From the NCBI RefSeq assembly GCF_016481275.1, contig NZ_JAEMNW010000002.1:310001-374000 (forward strand): 64,000 nt of DNA, in the 5' to 3' direction. The stretch comes from Antrihabitans auranticaus. GTDB taxonomy: Bacteria > Actinomycetota > Actinomycetes > Mycobacteriales > Mycobacteriaceae. Below the pieces are notes generated by a model. It ran no database searches. It was not told the origin of the DNA and was given only the letters and a program-made list of their open reading frames with translations. A program made the translations under genes and the position numbers. Each line of letters opens with the position of its first letter. Positions within the stretch are counted from its first letter, which is position 1. Positions 36,822 through 49,300 of this stretch are shown piece by piece.

Positions 36822-36852
36822 CAACGAGGTCCTTCGATGAAGGGCCTCGTTG
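36822..36852 (+). terminator. Hairpin terminator after the erpA-like gene
   Basis: CAACGAGGTCCTTC (36822-36835) pairs with GAAGGGCCTCGTTG (36839-36852) across a 3-nt loop; the only non-Watson-Crick pair is a U-G wobble. It begins 30 bp after the stop codon and precedes adoK. Confidence 0.8.
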
Positions 36853-36925
36853 AATCATGTCCAACCTCTCGGCCGAGTAGCCTCTCTTGACGCCGCTTGC
36901 CCACTCGTGGGCCCTGCGTCGCTAA

Positions 36926-37947
<1,022 letters not shown>

Positions 37948-37948
<1 letters not shown>

Positions 37949-38805
37949 TGCCGAAAACAGTTGTCATCACCGGTGCGAACGCAGGCATCGGTCTCGCAAC
38001 CGCGCACGATGTCGCCGCTCGCGGCGCCAAGGTGGTCATGGCGTGCCGGAACCTCGACAAGGCGAAAGCCGCGCGCGAAGAGATCCTGCAGCGCACGCCA
38101 TCGGCCGACCTCGAAATTATTTCGCTCGATCTCTCTTCGCTGGACCACGTCCGGCGCTTCGCTGCCGAACTCGCGGAGAACAATCCGCAGATCGACGCCC
38201 TGATCAACAACGCAGGCGCGTCTCCGGTGGGCCAGCAGTTCACCGAAGACGGCTTCGAGATGCAATTCGGTGCAAACTATCTCGGGCCGTTCCTGCTCAC
38301 CCACCTTCTGCTGCCGAACCTGAAGGCCGCCGAGTCGGGTGACGCGAGGATCGTCCACCTTTCCTCGATCGTGCACAACATCGGCGGTATCGATCCCGAC
38401 ACCTTCCGCGGGCGGAAGTTCTACTTCACGTTGACGGCGTACGCGCAGTCCAAGCTCGCGAACGCGATGTTCAACTACGCGCTCGCACGGCGCCTGCCGG
38501 AGGGGATCGCCACCAACGCGATGCATCCCGGCGGCGTCGACTCGGAGATCTACCGCGACCTGCCGAAGCCGATCTACAGCGTCTTTCGCCTCGCGCTCAT
38601 CTCGGCAGACAAGCCCGCAAAGCTCAGCGCGGACCTCGCACTGGCGCCTGAGCATCGCGGCCGGACGGGCGATTTCCTGACTGCCCAGCGACCACTGCCG
38701 GTCAGCCGGACGGCACGAAACCTCAAAAAGCAAGAAGATCTGTACCTGCGGAGCTGCACTTTCGTTGGAATCGACCCGATTCCGCCGTCGGACCGGAAAA
38801 ACTAG
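37948..38805 (+). CDS. Short-chain dehydrogenase/reductase, retinol dehydrogenase-like
   Basis: 285 residues from the ATG at 37948, overlapping the adoK stop. The cofactor motif is VITGANAGIGLATAHDVA, with ACRNLDKA after the second strand suggesting NADP(H). LINNAGA, VHLSSI, and the catalytic AYAQSK (Tyr and Lys) follow. TNAMHPGGVDSEIYRDL is typical of the retinol dehydrogenase/WW-oxidoreductase subgroup. The substrate is unknown, probably a hydrophobic alcohol or ketone. It lies between adoK and the sensor kinase on the same strand. Confidence 0.88.
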
Positions 38806-40548
<1,743 letters not shown>

Positions 40549-40576
40549 TCGAGAAGGACGAAGGTCCCGTGCCGGA

Positions 40577-40590
40577 GGGACTTTGGTCCC
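40577..40590 (+). promoter_or_regulatory. DosR-type box upstream of the CBS-domain gene
   Basis: GGGACTTTGGTCCC matches the core of the mycobacterial DosR (DevR) binding consensus GGGACTWWAGTCCC at 13 of 14 positions and is an almost perfect palindrome. Weaker related sequences flank it: GGTCCC at 40563-40568 and GGGTCCAAGTCC at about 40600-40611. It lies 88 bp before the ATG of the CBS gene. Confidence 0.7.
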
Positions 40591-40678
40591 ATGACTCGGG
40601 GGTCCAAGTCCGCTGGAATAGCGCCGGGCAAGGGTGGAAGCTCTATCGGACACCCAATCGAGGGAGACCGCGCATTCA

Positions 40679-41146
40679 ATGTCGATTTCCGATTTCCCCA
40701 TGCATTTCGACCCCACCGTGGAATCCATCTACGCGTTCGACCTGATGAGCACCCCAGTTGTCAGTCTGCAATCCGGTGCTCAGCTGCATGAAGTGCTCGA
40801 TGCCGTTATGGCGAGTGGGCTCGGCACCGTGCCGGTCCTCGACAACGCTGGAGCTGTGGTTGCCCTCGTCACCGAGGAATCGGTCGCCAAGGCAGAGATG
40901 CTCGGCCTGTGGTCGGGTGGAGTTAGCTGGTCCGACGTCACGCTCGCAAAACGGATGACAGCTGCGGTCTTCCACTTCGCCGAGCCGGCAGCCAGCGTCA
41001 CCATCCACACGCGCCTGACCGACATCGTCGACGTGATGCTTTCCAAGGGACTGCGCGCCATTCCCGTCGTCAGCAACGGGCAACTGTGCGGAATGGTGAG
41101 CTGGCGGAACATCTTCGCGGCAATGATGCGAAGCCACGGCGGTTGA
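40679..41146 (+). CDS. Two-CBS-domain protein, probable dormancy/hypoxia-regulon member
   Basis: 155 residues from the ATG at 40679; GAGGGAG lies 12 nt upstream. Two CBS motifs are visible: YAFDLMSTPVVSLQSGAQLH to VPVLDNAGAVVALVTEES (about 18-75) and AASVTIHTRLTDIVDVMLSK to IPVVSNGQLCGMVSWRNIF (about 100-150). CBS pairs bind adenine nucleotides. Mycobacterial DosR regulons contain a two-CBS protein, Hrp1 (Rv2626c), but sequence similarity beyond the fold is not evident. The DosR box upstream and the DosS-like kinase before it support control by low oxygen or NO. Confidence 0.85.
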   Translation: MSISDFPMHFDPTVESIYAFDLMSTPVVSLQSGAQLHEVLDAVMASGLGTVPVLDNAGAVVALVTEESVAKAEMLGLWSGGVSWSDVTLAKRMTAAVFHFAEPAASVTIHTRLTDIVDVMLSKGLRAIPVVSNGQLCGMVSWRNIFAAMMRSHGG

Positions 41147-41179
41147 GTCCGGACCCTCGGGTGGGCTCGAAGGTCTAGC

Positions 41180-41494
41180 GTGGACGGCGTGCAGAGAACG
41201 TCGGAGTCCGAAGCTGCCGCACCGATCGCGTGTTCACTCGGGGCGGCAGATTACTCGGACCGGATCACGCAGTGGCGCACTGTGCTCGACGGCTGTGACG
41301 TCGACGAGGTGCCGGGCGGCGCACGCGCGACGCTGCCCGCCGACCGCGCAGCCGACCTCGCCGCCCTCGTGGTCGCCGAACGAGAGTGCTGCGTGTTCCT
41401 GGATTTCACGATGGTCTTCCGGGACCGCGCTGTCGAATTGACGGTGACAGCTCCGCCGGGCGCGGAGGTTCTGGTATCGGAGTTGATGCGGTGA
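41180..41494 (+). CDS. Small cysteine-pair (CCxF) protein of unknown function
   Basis: 104 residues from a GTG at 41180 with GAAGG 6 nt upstream; a GTG three codons later is also possible. The sequence holds [19 protein letters not shown] and then [19 protein letters not shown], the only striking motif being the vicinal cysteine pair in ECCVFLDF. I recall such small proteins near metal-responsive genes of actinobacteria, but I cannot name the family with certainty. Metal or arsenic binding by the Cys pair is an inference. Its stop overlaps the GTG of the YnfA-like gene by 4 bp, so the two are coupled. Confidence 0.7.
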   Translation: MDGVQRTSESEAAAPIACSLGAADYSDRITQWRTVLDGCDVDEVPGGARATLPADRAADLAALVVAERECCVFLDFTMVFRDRAVELTVTAPPGAEVLVSELMR

Positions 41495-41826
41495 CGGTCG
41501 CGAAGTCGATCGCGCTGTTCGCGGTCGCCGCGGTGCTCGAGATCGACGGCGCGTGGCTCGTGTGGCAGGGGATTCGGGAGCACCGGGGCATGGTGTGGGC
41601 AGGCGTGGGTGTCTTGGCTTTGGGCGCATACGGATTCGTCGCAACGCTGCAGGCGGATGCGAATTTCGGCCGCATCCTCGCCGCCTACGGCGGCGTGTTC
41701 GTCGTTGGTTCGCTGGCGTGGGGAATGGTGTTCGACGGATTTCGGCCCGATCGCTGGGATGTGGTGGGTGCTGTAATCTGCGTGGTCGGCGTCGGGGTCA
41801 TCATGTACGTCCCACGCGCGGGGTGA
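41491..41826 (+). CDS. YnfA/UPF0060-family small membrane protein
   Basis: 111 residues from a GTG at 41491, the usual length of the family. Four membrane segments are visible. The N-terminal [20 protein letters not shown] carries the conserved membrane glutamate; [15 protein letters not shown] and [21 protein letters not shown] are also typical, and the last helix is [18 protein letters not shown]. The family resembles small multidrug resistance transporters; its substrates are uncertain. Gene order suggests it works with the cysteine-pair protein encoded just before it. Its end overlaps the Fic gene by 26 bp on the opposite strand. Confidence 0.88.
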   Translation: MTVAKSIALFAVAAVLEIDGAWLVWQGIREHRGMVWAGVGVLALGAYGFVATLQADANFGRILAAYGGVFVVGSLAWGMVFDGFRPDRWDVVGAVICVVGVGVIMYVPRAG

Positions 41827-42625
41827 GCGCACGCAGCAGCACGCCGAGGAACGGCCGGTGATCGGGAACACCGTCGCGGCGGAAGGGCATCGAATCGCGT
41901 GAGGCCTGCAGCCAGTCGGCGCGGGTGACCGCTGTGAGGTCAAGCCGCCGACCTGACCGTGCCGCGACACGTTGCAGGAACAGCGTGCCCGTGCGCCCGT
42001 TGCCTTCTCGAAAGGGATGGGTGTGGTTGTAGAGGGCGTACAACTGGGCCAGCCGGTAGGCGAGCACGCTGTCGGTGCCTGTCGAGCCGGCGATCTCTGT
42101 TGCGGTAGTGATTATTTCGGCCATTCGCTCGTCGAGAATATCGACGGGCGCGAACCATGAGTCACCCTTTCGAATGTCGACGATGCGGAGCCGGCCTGCC
42201 CACGAATACACATCGGCGAAGAGTTCCTGATGCAGCACAAGGGGATCCGCGACGCCGTCGGGCGAAGTCGTGCGGGTGTGCATTCGCACCAGGCGGCCGG
42301 CGGTGCTGACGAACTCCAAGTGCTGCAGGGCAGCGGCGTCCTCGATGTCGAAGTTGTTGCGCAACACAGTAGTCCCGGGAATCAGGTAGGGCCTGCGCCG
42401 CGCGATGAGCTTTCGTTGTCGGTGCCCGTGGTTCTCGCGTGCCCGGCCGAGATACTTGCCCAGGTACGCGCCGTACAAGACGCGGCCAAGCAGCAGATCG
42501 ACGAGGTCGCTGGTGTTCTCCGCGGTCGGGCTCCAGCCCTCGAGGGCCTCTGCTGCAATGGTTTGCAGCAGCGCGTCGCGTTGCTGCGCAGTGAGTCTCT
42601 GGTGCAGCGATCCGAAGTCGGTCAC
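41801..42625 (-). CDS. Fic-domain protein with a built-in antitoxin-like N-terminal helix
   Basis: 274 residues from a GTG at 42625. The Fic core at 203-214 reads [12 protein letters not shown]. It keeps the catalytic His and the GNGR nucleotide loop but has Thr instead of the second Arg of HxFx(D/E)GNGRxx[14 protein letters not shown] is the usual N-terminal lead-in. Residues 12-60 resemble a VbhA-type antitoxin ([20 protein letters not shown]), but the Ser/Thr of the inhibitory (S/T)xxxE(G/N) motif is Ala25. Fic enzymes usually attach AMP to proteins. The start overlaps the stop of the upstream nucleotidyltransferase gene by 4 bp. Toxicity or target cannot be judged from the sequence. Confidence 0.88.
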   Translation of the reverse strand: MTDFGSLHQRLTAQQRDALLQTIAAEALEGWSPTAENTSDLVDLLLGRVLYGAYLGKYLGRARENHGHRQRKLIARRRPYLIPGTTVLRNNFDIEDAAALQHLEFVSTAGRLVRMHTRTTSPDGVADPLVLHQELFADVYSWAGRLRIVDIRKGDSWFAPVDILDERMAEIITTATEIAGSTGTDSVLAYRLAQLYALYNHTHPFREGNGRTGTLFLQRVAARSGRRLDLTAVTRADWLQASRDSMPFRRDGVPDHRPFLGVLLRALTPRVGRT

Positions 42626-43647
42626 CGGTGCGTGAACGACGACGTCGACGCGAGAAAGCCGAGCTTGCGCCTGATGCGGGTGACCTCACGCCCAACTCCG
42701 CGGACCAGCGCGCGGTCGTGCGGCGGGAGCGAGGAGAGTGCCAGTTCGTCGTCGAGCGGCAGGTCCTGCGCGAGTAGTTGGGCGTGATGGTTCCAGCGAA
42801 TCCTGGTGAGAATCACGTGGCACTCGCGTAATACCGATGCGTCGTCGGCATCGAGGTACCGGCTGCCGCCGACAGCGGCGAGACGGTCGACGGTTGCCAG
42901 CGCCGGTACCCCCGCGCTCAGCGCTGCCCAGCGGGAAATCGCTACGATGGGTTGCAGCGCAGCAGCTTTGATGTCGACCCGGTCTTCCCGCGGAGCAAGA
43001 AGTCGGAGCCGCGAGGGGAAGTGCGCACGCGCTGCGAGGGTGTCGGTGAGCATGAAGGAAAGCGCGTTTTCGCGACCGCGTATCGCGTCGAGCAGGGCGA
43101 GCCGCAGGTCGTCGTTCGCGTCGCTGACGGACCGGGCATCGGCGAGGAGACCCGCCATCACTACCCCGCGATCGGCCACGGGGTCCGTTGTCCAGGAAGC
43201 GATTCCAGCAGTCCACTGTTCGGCCGTCCGGCAGAACCGGGCGCGCGAAGCCGTTGCGCCCTTGTCGTCGCCGAAGATCCGGCAGCGATCGAGGATCGCG
43301 TGTACGGACGCTGCGTGGTCGGCCGCGTGCCGCAGTTCGCTGTCCTCGTCGACGACGAGCATTGTCTCGACGTCGGAACCGGGCAGCGCTTCGCCGCGCG
43401 CGGTGCTGCCTGACACGTACCAGTTCCAGCTGGAACGCGACGCGGGGACACCGAATCCCGAGGCCGCGGCGACCCCACTGCGCACTACCGCCGACCAACC
43501 CGCCGCGAGGCGCGTTGGGGGCAGGCCGCGTGTCGCTGCAGCGGTGAGGACAGTGCGAGCGTGCGCTACCGCGTCGACGAGGGCCGCATCGTCGGAAGCC
43601 TCGTCGATCCGCTCGCACAACTCGACGGCGACCTCCGGGACGGACAT
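42622..43647 (-). CDS. Putative nucleotidyltransferase (DUF294/GlnD-like)
   Basis: 341 residues from the ATG at 43647; a GTG at 43707 would add 20 residues of low-complexity sequence, and neither has a good ribosome site. The nucleotidyltransferase signature is YVSGSTARGEALPGSDVETML, about residues 78-98 of this start. The following HAILDRCRIFGDDKGA and a helical C-terminal region resemble the putative substrate-binding domain of DUF294 proteins, which are related to the uridylyltransferase GlnD. The target is unknown. It is followed with a 4-bp overlap by a Fic gene, so two predicted nucleotide-transferring enzymes form one unit. The MMPL gene precedes it on the same strand. Confidence 0.82.
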   Translation of the reverse strand: MSVPEVAVELCERIDEASDDAALVDAVAHARTVLTAAATRGLPPTRLAAGWSAVVRSGVAAASGFGVPASRSSWNWYVSGSTARGEALPGSDVETMLVVDEDSELRHAADHAASVHAILDRCRIFGDDKGATASRARFCRTAEQWTAGIASWTTDPVADRGVVMAGLLADARSVSDANDDLRLALLDAIRGRENALSFMLTDTLAARAHFPSRLRLLAPREDRVDIKAAALQPIVAISRWAALSAGVPALATVDRLAAVGGSRYLDADDASVLRECHVILTRIRWNHHAQLLAQDLPLDDELALSSLPPHDRALVRGVGREVTRIRRKLGFLASTSSFTHR

Positions 43648-43722
43648 AGGCCCGATTGTGGCATCAGCGCTCGCCGGCCGCGCGGCAACGTCCGGCTCGT
43701 GACCCACTCGCCGAACAGGAAC

Positions 43723-45984
43723 TCACGACCGAGGGGACGTCCGCGGTCGTTCCGCAACCCGGACCCGTCGGCCGGGAAACCACCAGTTCCACGGACCGAA
43801 CAAGCGCATCAGCGCGGGCACCAGCACCAGCCGGATGACGATCGCGTCGATCGCAATGGCTATGGCCAGCGCGAGACCGATCTGTTTCAGTTCGAGTACC
43901 TCGGCCGTCACGAAGCTGCCGAACACGGCGACCATGATCGCCGCGGCCGCAGTGATCGGCCGGGCGGTGTGGTCGATGCCTTCGCACACGGCGTTCTCGT
44001 TGCGATTCGGGTCTGCGGTATCCCCGCCCTCCCAGCTCTCCTTCATGCGCCCGATGAGAAAGACCTCGTAATCCATCGACAGGCCGAAGAGCATCGCGAA
44101 CACGATCGTGGGGAGAAAGACCTGCAGGAATCCGGGGCTGTGGAATGCCAGCGCTGACGAGCCCCAGCCCCACTGGAAGATCGCGACCGTGAGGCCGATC
44201 GCCGCTCCGGTCGCAAGTAGGTTCATCGCGATCGCCTTGAGCGGCAGTAACAGGCTGCGGAAGATGAAGATCAGGAAGATCAGCGACGACAACAGCACCA
44301 GCGTGACGACCCACGGGAACTTGCTCGTGATCTCGTCGGAGATATCGATGAATTCCGCCGTCGCGCCACCGACATAGATCTCCGGTCCGTTGTCGGCACT
44401 GACAGCGGCCGCGGCAGCGCGAAGATCCAGGATCAGGTCACTTGCTTCGGTGGTGTCGAACGAAGTCGCCGGAATCGCGGTGATCATCATCCGCCCGTCG
44501 ACGGTCTGCGGGAAGGCATCCACGACATCGGGAAGATCCTGCAGCGCGGAGACGAATGCCATTGCGTCGGTCGTGTTCTGTCCACTGAGCGGGCCTTCGT
44601 CGGCACCCGTGACGACGATCTCGACGGGAGACAGCAAACCGGCCTGGAATTTCTCTTCGAGAACATCGAGGCCGTGTCCGGTCGGAGTGCCCGCCAGCGC
44701 GGGCAGGCCCATGTCCAGGCCGTACTTCAGGTCGGTCACGGGATAGGCGGCGAGGAGAAGGGCTGCGGTTGCGGCGAATCCGAAGAGCACCGGCCGCCGC
44801 ATGACAACCCCGGCCCAGCGTGCCCACATCCCAGCGGACCCGTCATGGTCGGCCTCGGAATGTGCGGGCCGCAGTCGCGCGGGGAGTGCGCCGCGATTCA
44901 CCGCGGGTCCGAGCGTGGCCAACAGCGCAGGCAGCAAAGTCAGCCCGACGATAAGAGTGCACACGACCGCGAGTCCGACGCCGACCGCAATTGCCCGGAA
45001 GATCGGCGCTTCGACGATGACCAGGGAGCACAGCGAGATCACGACGATGAGTCCGGAGGCGACGATGTTCTTGCCCGTGGTGGCGAGGGCAGCGCCGAGA
45101 GCGGCCGTGATCTCGGCCTCCTCGCTCCGGTGTTGGACGCCGCGAACCGCCAGCTCCTCGCGGAACCGCGTGACGAGGAACATTGCGTAGTCGATACCGA
45201 TTCCGGTGCCGATCATGGTGGCGATCGAGACGACGAGCGATGGCAGTGGCAAGAAGTGGGTCAGCAGGAACAGTGTGCCGATGCAGGAAAGAATTCCAGC
45301 AACCGCGACCGATATCGGCACAATTGCGGCAACGAAGGCGCCCAGCGCCAAGATCAACAGGATGAGTGCGACTGGAATGCCGAATGTCTCGGCCCGCTCG
45401 ACGTCGACCGTCTCGGCGTCGACGATGCCGTTCTGGATCGGCGAGTATCCGGTGACGACGACATCGATGTCAGCGGTCGAGGCGGCTGCCAGCGTTTCGG
45501 CGAGGTCGGCGGCTGTCGCGGATCGCTCCGCAACGCTGCCGTCGAGGCCGACGACAGCGAATGCGGACCTGCGGTCCTGCGAAATCTGGCGGTTGTCGAC
45601 GGGGCCCTGGACCGATACCACGCCGTCGGTCGTGCGGACGGCGTCGAGCGTGCGGGAGACGAGCGATCGGTACTCGGTCGAATCGAATGTGCGATCGGCA
45701 GAGTCGAATACGACGATGTTCTGTTCGGCGCCGAGTTGCGGGAAATACTCCTCGATCATCCGGTCGACAGACGTCGACTCGGCGACGTCAGCTGTGAAGT
45801 CCGGCGCTTCGAGGCGTGAATTCAGCGCGGGGTAGGCAAGGGCACACGCGACGAGGAGGGCTGCCCAGAGCGCAAGTAGGGGTCGGCGAAGCCGGGCGAT
45901 CGCCTGTGCCCATCGGTAACCGAGGCTAGTTCCCGCGGCCTCGACGGGCGGGCGTGGGCGGACGGTCGAGGTCGTATCGGCCAT
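43723..45984 (-). CDS. MMPL/RND-family transporter
   Basis: 753 residues from the ATG at 45984 with AAGGGG upstream. The layout is the standard twofold one: a membrane helix at about 33-53 (LLALWAALLVACALAYPALN), an outer loop of about 130 residues, five or six helices with the MMPL signature GTGIGIDYAMFLVTRFREEL, a second outer loop, and a matching set ending in FAMLFGLSMDYEVFLIGRMKESW. These proton-driven exporters move lipids and lipopeptides in mycolata. The size fits the shorter actinorhodin-cluster type rather than 950-residue mycobacterial MmpLs. It diverges from the NRPS gene across 373 bp, so export of the NRPS product is a natural hypothesis. Confidence 0.92.
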   Translation of the reverse strand: MADTTSTVRPRPPVEAAGTSLGYRWAQAIARLRRPLLALWAALLVACALAYPALNSRLEAPDFTADVAESTSVDRMIEEYFPQLGAEQNIVVFDSADRTFDSTEYRSLVSRTLDAVRTTDGVVSVQGPVDNRQISQDRRSAFAVVGLDGSVAERSATAADLAETLAAASTADIDVVVTGYSPIQNGIVDAETVDVERAETFGIPVALILLILALGAFVAAIVPISVAVAGILSCIGTLFLLTHFLPLPSLVVSIATMIGTGIGIDYAMFLVTRFREELAVRGVQHRSEEAEITAALGAALATTGKNIVASGLIVVISLCSLVIVEAPIFRAIAVGVGLAVVCTLIVGLTLLPALLATLGPAVNRGALPARLRPAHSEADHDGSAGMWARWAGVVMRRPVLFGFAATAALLLAAYPVTDLKYGLDMGLPALAGTPTGHGLDVLEEKFQAGLLSPVEIVVTGADEGPLSGQNTTDAMAFVSALQDLPDVVDAFPQTVDGRMMITAIPATSFDTTEASDLILDLRAAAAAVSADNGPEIYVGGATAEFIDISDEITSKFPWVVTLVLLSSLIFLIFIFRSLLLPLKAIAMNLLATGAAIGLTVAIFQWGWGSSALAFHSPGFLQVFLPTIVFAMLFGLSMDYEVFLIGRMKESWEGGDTADPNRNENAVCEGIDHTARPITAAAAIMVAVFGSFVTAEVLELKQIGLALAIAIAIDAIVIRLVLVPALMRLFGPWNWWFPGRRVRVAERPRTSPRS

Positions 45985-46357
45985 CGCAGCCCCTTGGTGT
46001 CGCGGCGGTTCGGTAGTTCCTGAATCTACGGTCGAAAGCGGAGAAACTGCAAGCGCCTTTCAGGTATCTATATGCGTATAAATGCATGTATTGCCGCCAA
46101 GCCAAGCCCGGACAAGTTCGCGTAGGACAGATCGGTGCCGGCCTACTGTGGCTGCCGACCCCGTCGCCACGGTGGCGGATGTGCTCTGCAAGTGTGCATT
46201 TCGTCCTGTTTCGAAGGCGGCGGTGTAACGGATCGGGTTGCTCGAGACGACAGGATGATTGCGGCTGTCCGCCGCGATCATCGGTACATTTGTGGGACTG
46301 CCTCGGTAACCGCCAGGGGCGGACTCGCCGGGTCGGATAGGGCTCCAAGTTGAAGTT
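45985..46357. promoter_or_regulatory. 373-bp divergent control region between MMPL and NRPS genes
   Basis: No convincing gene; short open frames here lack ribosome sites and coding bias. An AT-rich island at 46062-46092 contains an imperfect palindrome at 46070-46089 (ATATGCGTATAAATGCATGT, 14 of 20 symmetric positions). Reading leftward it offers TATAGAT as a possible -10 for the MMPL gene. No IdeR-type iron box or MbtH-like frame was seen. Confidence 0.5.
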
Positions 46358-49300
46358 GTGCGGGGATTGAACGCCGAAGAGATACGTTCATTTCCGCTTT
46401 CGCATGCCCAACTCGGTATCTGGCATGCGCAGCAGATTGCTGCCGACGCACCGATCACCATCTCCCAGTACGTCGAAATCAAGGGACCCTTCGACCCGGA
46501 GTTGCTCGCCGCGGTCGGCGTGACCGCGACGCACGAGTTCGGATCCCCGATGCTGCGGATCGTGGAAACCGATTCCGGTCCGCGTCAGATCGTCGACAAG
46601 ACGCTCGCCTCGTCGTCAGCGCAGCTCGACTTCCGTGGCCATACGGACCCGGTCGAAGCAGGTCTTGCATGGATGCGCGAGGAGTCGGCCGCTCCGCTGG
46701 ACATCGTTCGCGACCGACTCTGCGTCAACGCGATATTGCGGGTCGGCGACGACCACTACTTCTGGTTCTCCCGGATCCACCACATTGCGCTCGACGGGTT
46801 CGGCGCGATGAACGCGATGAACCGCTCCGCCGAGCTGTACACCGCACTGGTCTCCGGGACAGCGGCGCCGGCGACCCGTGCAAGCCCGCTCGAAGTGCTT
46901 GTCGACGAGGAAGCCCGCTACCGGGAGTCGACCCGATTCCTGTCCGACGGTGAGCACTGGGCGCAGCAGACCGCCGAGTTCCCCGGTCCGGTCACCTTGT
47001 CGCGATCGAATCGGGCGGGCCTCGCAGCCGGGTCGCTGATCTGCAGCGACGGCATGTCCGACGACTTCGACCGCGCGCTCGAACGGCTGAACACGACTCC
47101 GGCGCCGTTGCTCGTCGCCGCTTTCGCAGCGTTCCTGGCGCGGATGACCGCCGTCGACGACGTCGTGCTGAGCCTGCCCGTATCGGCGCGCACCTCGTTC
47201 GCCCTACGCCGGTCCGGCGGCATGGTGTCGAACGTCGTACCGCTGCGACTGCGAGTCGACCGCGACACCACGGTCGACGGCTTGGTCGCGGATGCCCAGA
47301 CGGCGTTGGTCGGCGCCCTGCGTCATCAGCGCTACCGCCACGAGGACATCCGCAAGGATGCTGGTCTCGCGCAGCGAGACATGTTCGGTCCGGTTGTGAA
47401 CATCATGATGTTCCACTCGGAGATCAAGCTCGGCGACGTCGTCGGCAGGCTGCACGTGCTCTCGACCGGTCCCGTCGAGGACCTCGCGGTCAATCTGTAT
47501 CCCGCCGTTGCCGGTGAACACACGCACATCGACTTCGAGGCGAACCCGTACCGCTACGACCACGCCGAACTGCGCGCTCACCACAGCCGGTTCCTGCAGT
47601 TCTTCGAGCGATTCGTCGCTGCGCGCGGTTCCGATCCGGTGCTGGCCGTCGACCTGCTCGACGAGACCGAGCTCGCCCTTGTCGCGCCCGTGCGCGGCGA
47701 GGCTGCGTCATCGCCGCGAACCCTCGCGCGGATCTTCGCGGATGCCGCGGCCGATCGACCCGACGCCATCGCCCTCGCCGAAGGTTCGACCGTGGTCTCG
47801 TACCGGCAGCTCGACGGTTGGTCGAATCACTTGGCGCGCGAGCTCATCGAGCGCGGCGCGGGTCCTGAAACGTTCGTCGCGGTGGCGATCCGTCGCTCGA
47901 TCGCGTCGGTCGTCGCGGTGTGGGCCGTCGCAAAATCGGGCGCTGCGTTCGTGTCGGTCGACCCGGATTATCCGGCTGAGCGCGTCGGCTTCATGATCGC
48001 CGATTCGAACGCGGTTCTCGGGCTCACATCGGCCGCCGACCTGGAGAACTTGCCAGGCAATGTCTCGTGGCACGTCGTGGACCCCGCCGAATGGCATGAC
48101 GCCGTGCCGGCGGAGCCTGTTCTGCAACCGGTGCGCATCGATTCGGTCGCCTACCTCGTCTACACCTCCGGCTCGACTGGACGGCCGAAGGGCGTAGCCG
48201 TTTCGCACTCCGGACTCGCGAACTTTGCCGCCGATCAGCAGCGGCGCTACCGGACGTCGGGTGAGTCGCGGATTCTGCACGTGTCGTCGCCCAGCTTCGA
48301 CGCGTCGGTGTTCGAGTACCTGCTTGCGTTCGGCGTCGGCGCGACCCTCGTCGTCGCTCCGGGCGATGCGTTCGGCGGTGCCGCACTCCACAGCCTCGTT
48401 GCGGCACAGCGCGTCTCGCATGCGTTCATCACGCCTGCCGCGCTGGCCTCGGTCGCTCCCGAGGGGCTCGACTGCCTGACCGACCTCGTAGTCGGCGGTG
48501 AGGTCGTGCCCGCCGAGTTGGTGGACCGATGGGCCGAGGCAGGCCGGCGCGTATTCGTCGCATACGGCCCGACCGAGACGACCATCATGACGACGATCAA
48601 CCCGCCGCACCGGCCCGGGGATACGCCGCTGATCGGCGGACCGATCCAGGGGACCCGAGCGGTTGTCCTCGACTCGTATCTGCGGCCGGTGCCGATCGGC
48701 GTTCCGGGGGAGCTCTACATCTCGGGCGTCGGTGTCGCACGCGGCTATCACCGACGTGGGGCGTTGACGGCGTCTCGATTCGTCGCCGATCCATGGGGTG
48801 CGGCGGGCGCCCGGATGTACCGGACCGGCGACATCGTCGCCTGGACGCCCGGCCTGACGCTCCAATTCATCGGGCGCACGGACGAACAGGTCAAGTTGCG
48901 CGGCCTGCGAATCGAACTCGGTGAGATCGATGCGGCGCTTGCGGCGCATCCTTCGGTGGGCTTCGGCGCGACCGTCCTGCGCACCTCGAGCCGTGGCGAA
49001 CAGGCGCTCGTTGCCTACGTCTGCCCCAGACACGAATGCAGTATCGACACAGTCGAGCTGGCGGCGCATCTGCACAGGATTCTGCCTGCGCACGAAGTGC
49101 CCGCCCATATCGTCGAACTCGATTACATCCCGCTGACGCCGGTCGGAAAACTCGATCGCAAGGCCCTGCCGGAACCGACGTACGCGGCCGAGTACCAAGA
49201 GCCGCGCACGCCCGTCGAGCACCTGCTCGCCGAGACGGTGGCGGACATCGTCGGCGCAACCGCGGTCGGCCGCGACGACAACTTTTTCGCACTCGGCGGA

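Noticed and set aside
46086-46340. An 84-codon plus-strand frame in the MMPL-NRPS gap
   Set aside because: It lacks a ribosome site and has cysteine/arginine-rich composition and poor coding bias, so it is probably not a gene.
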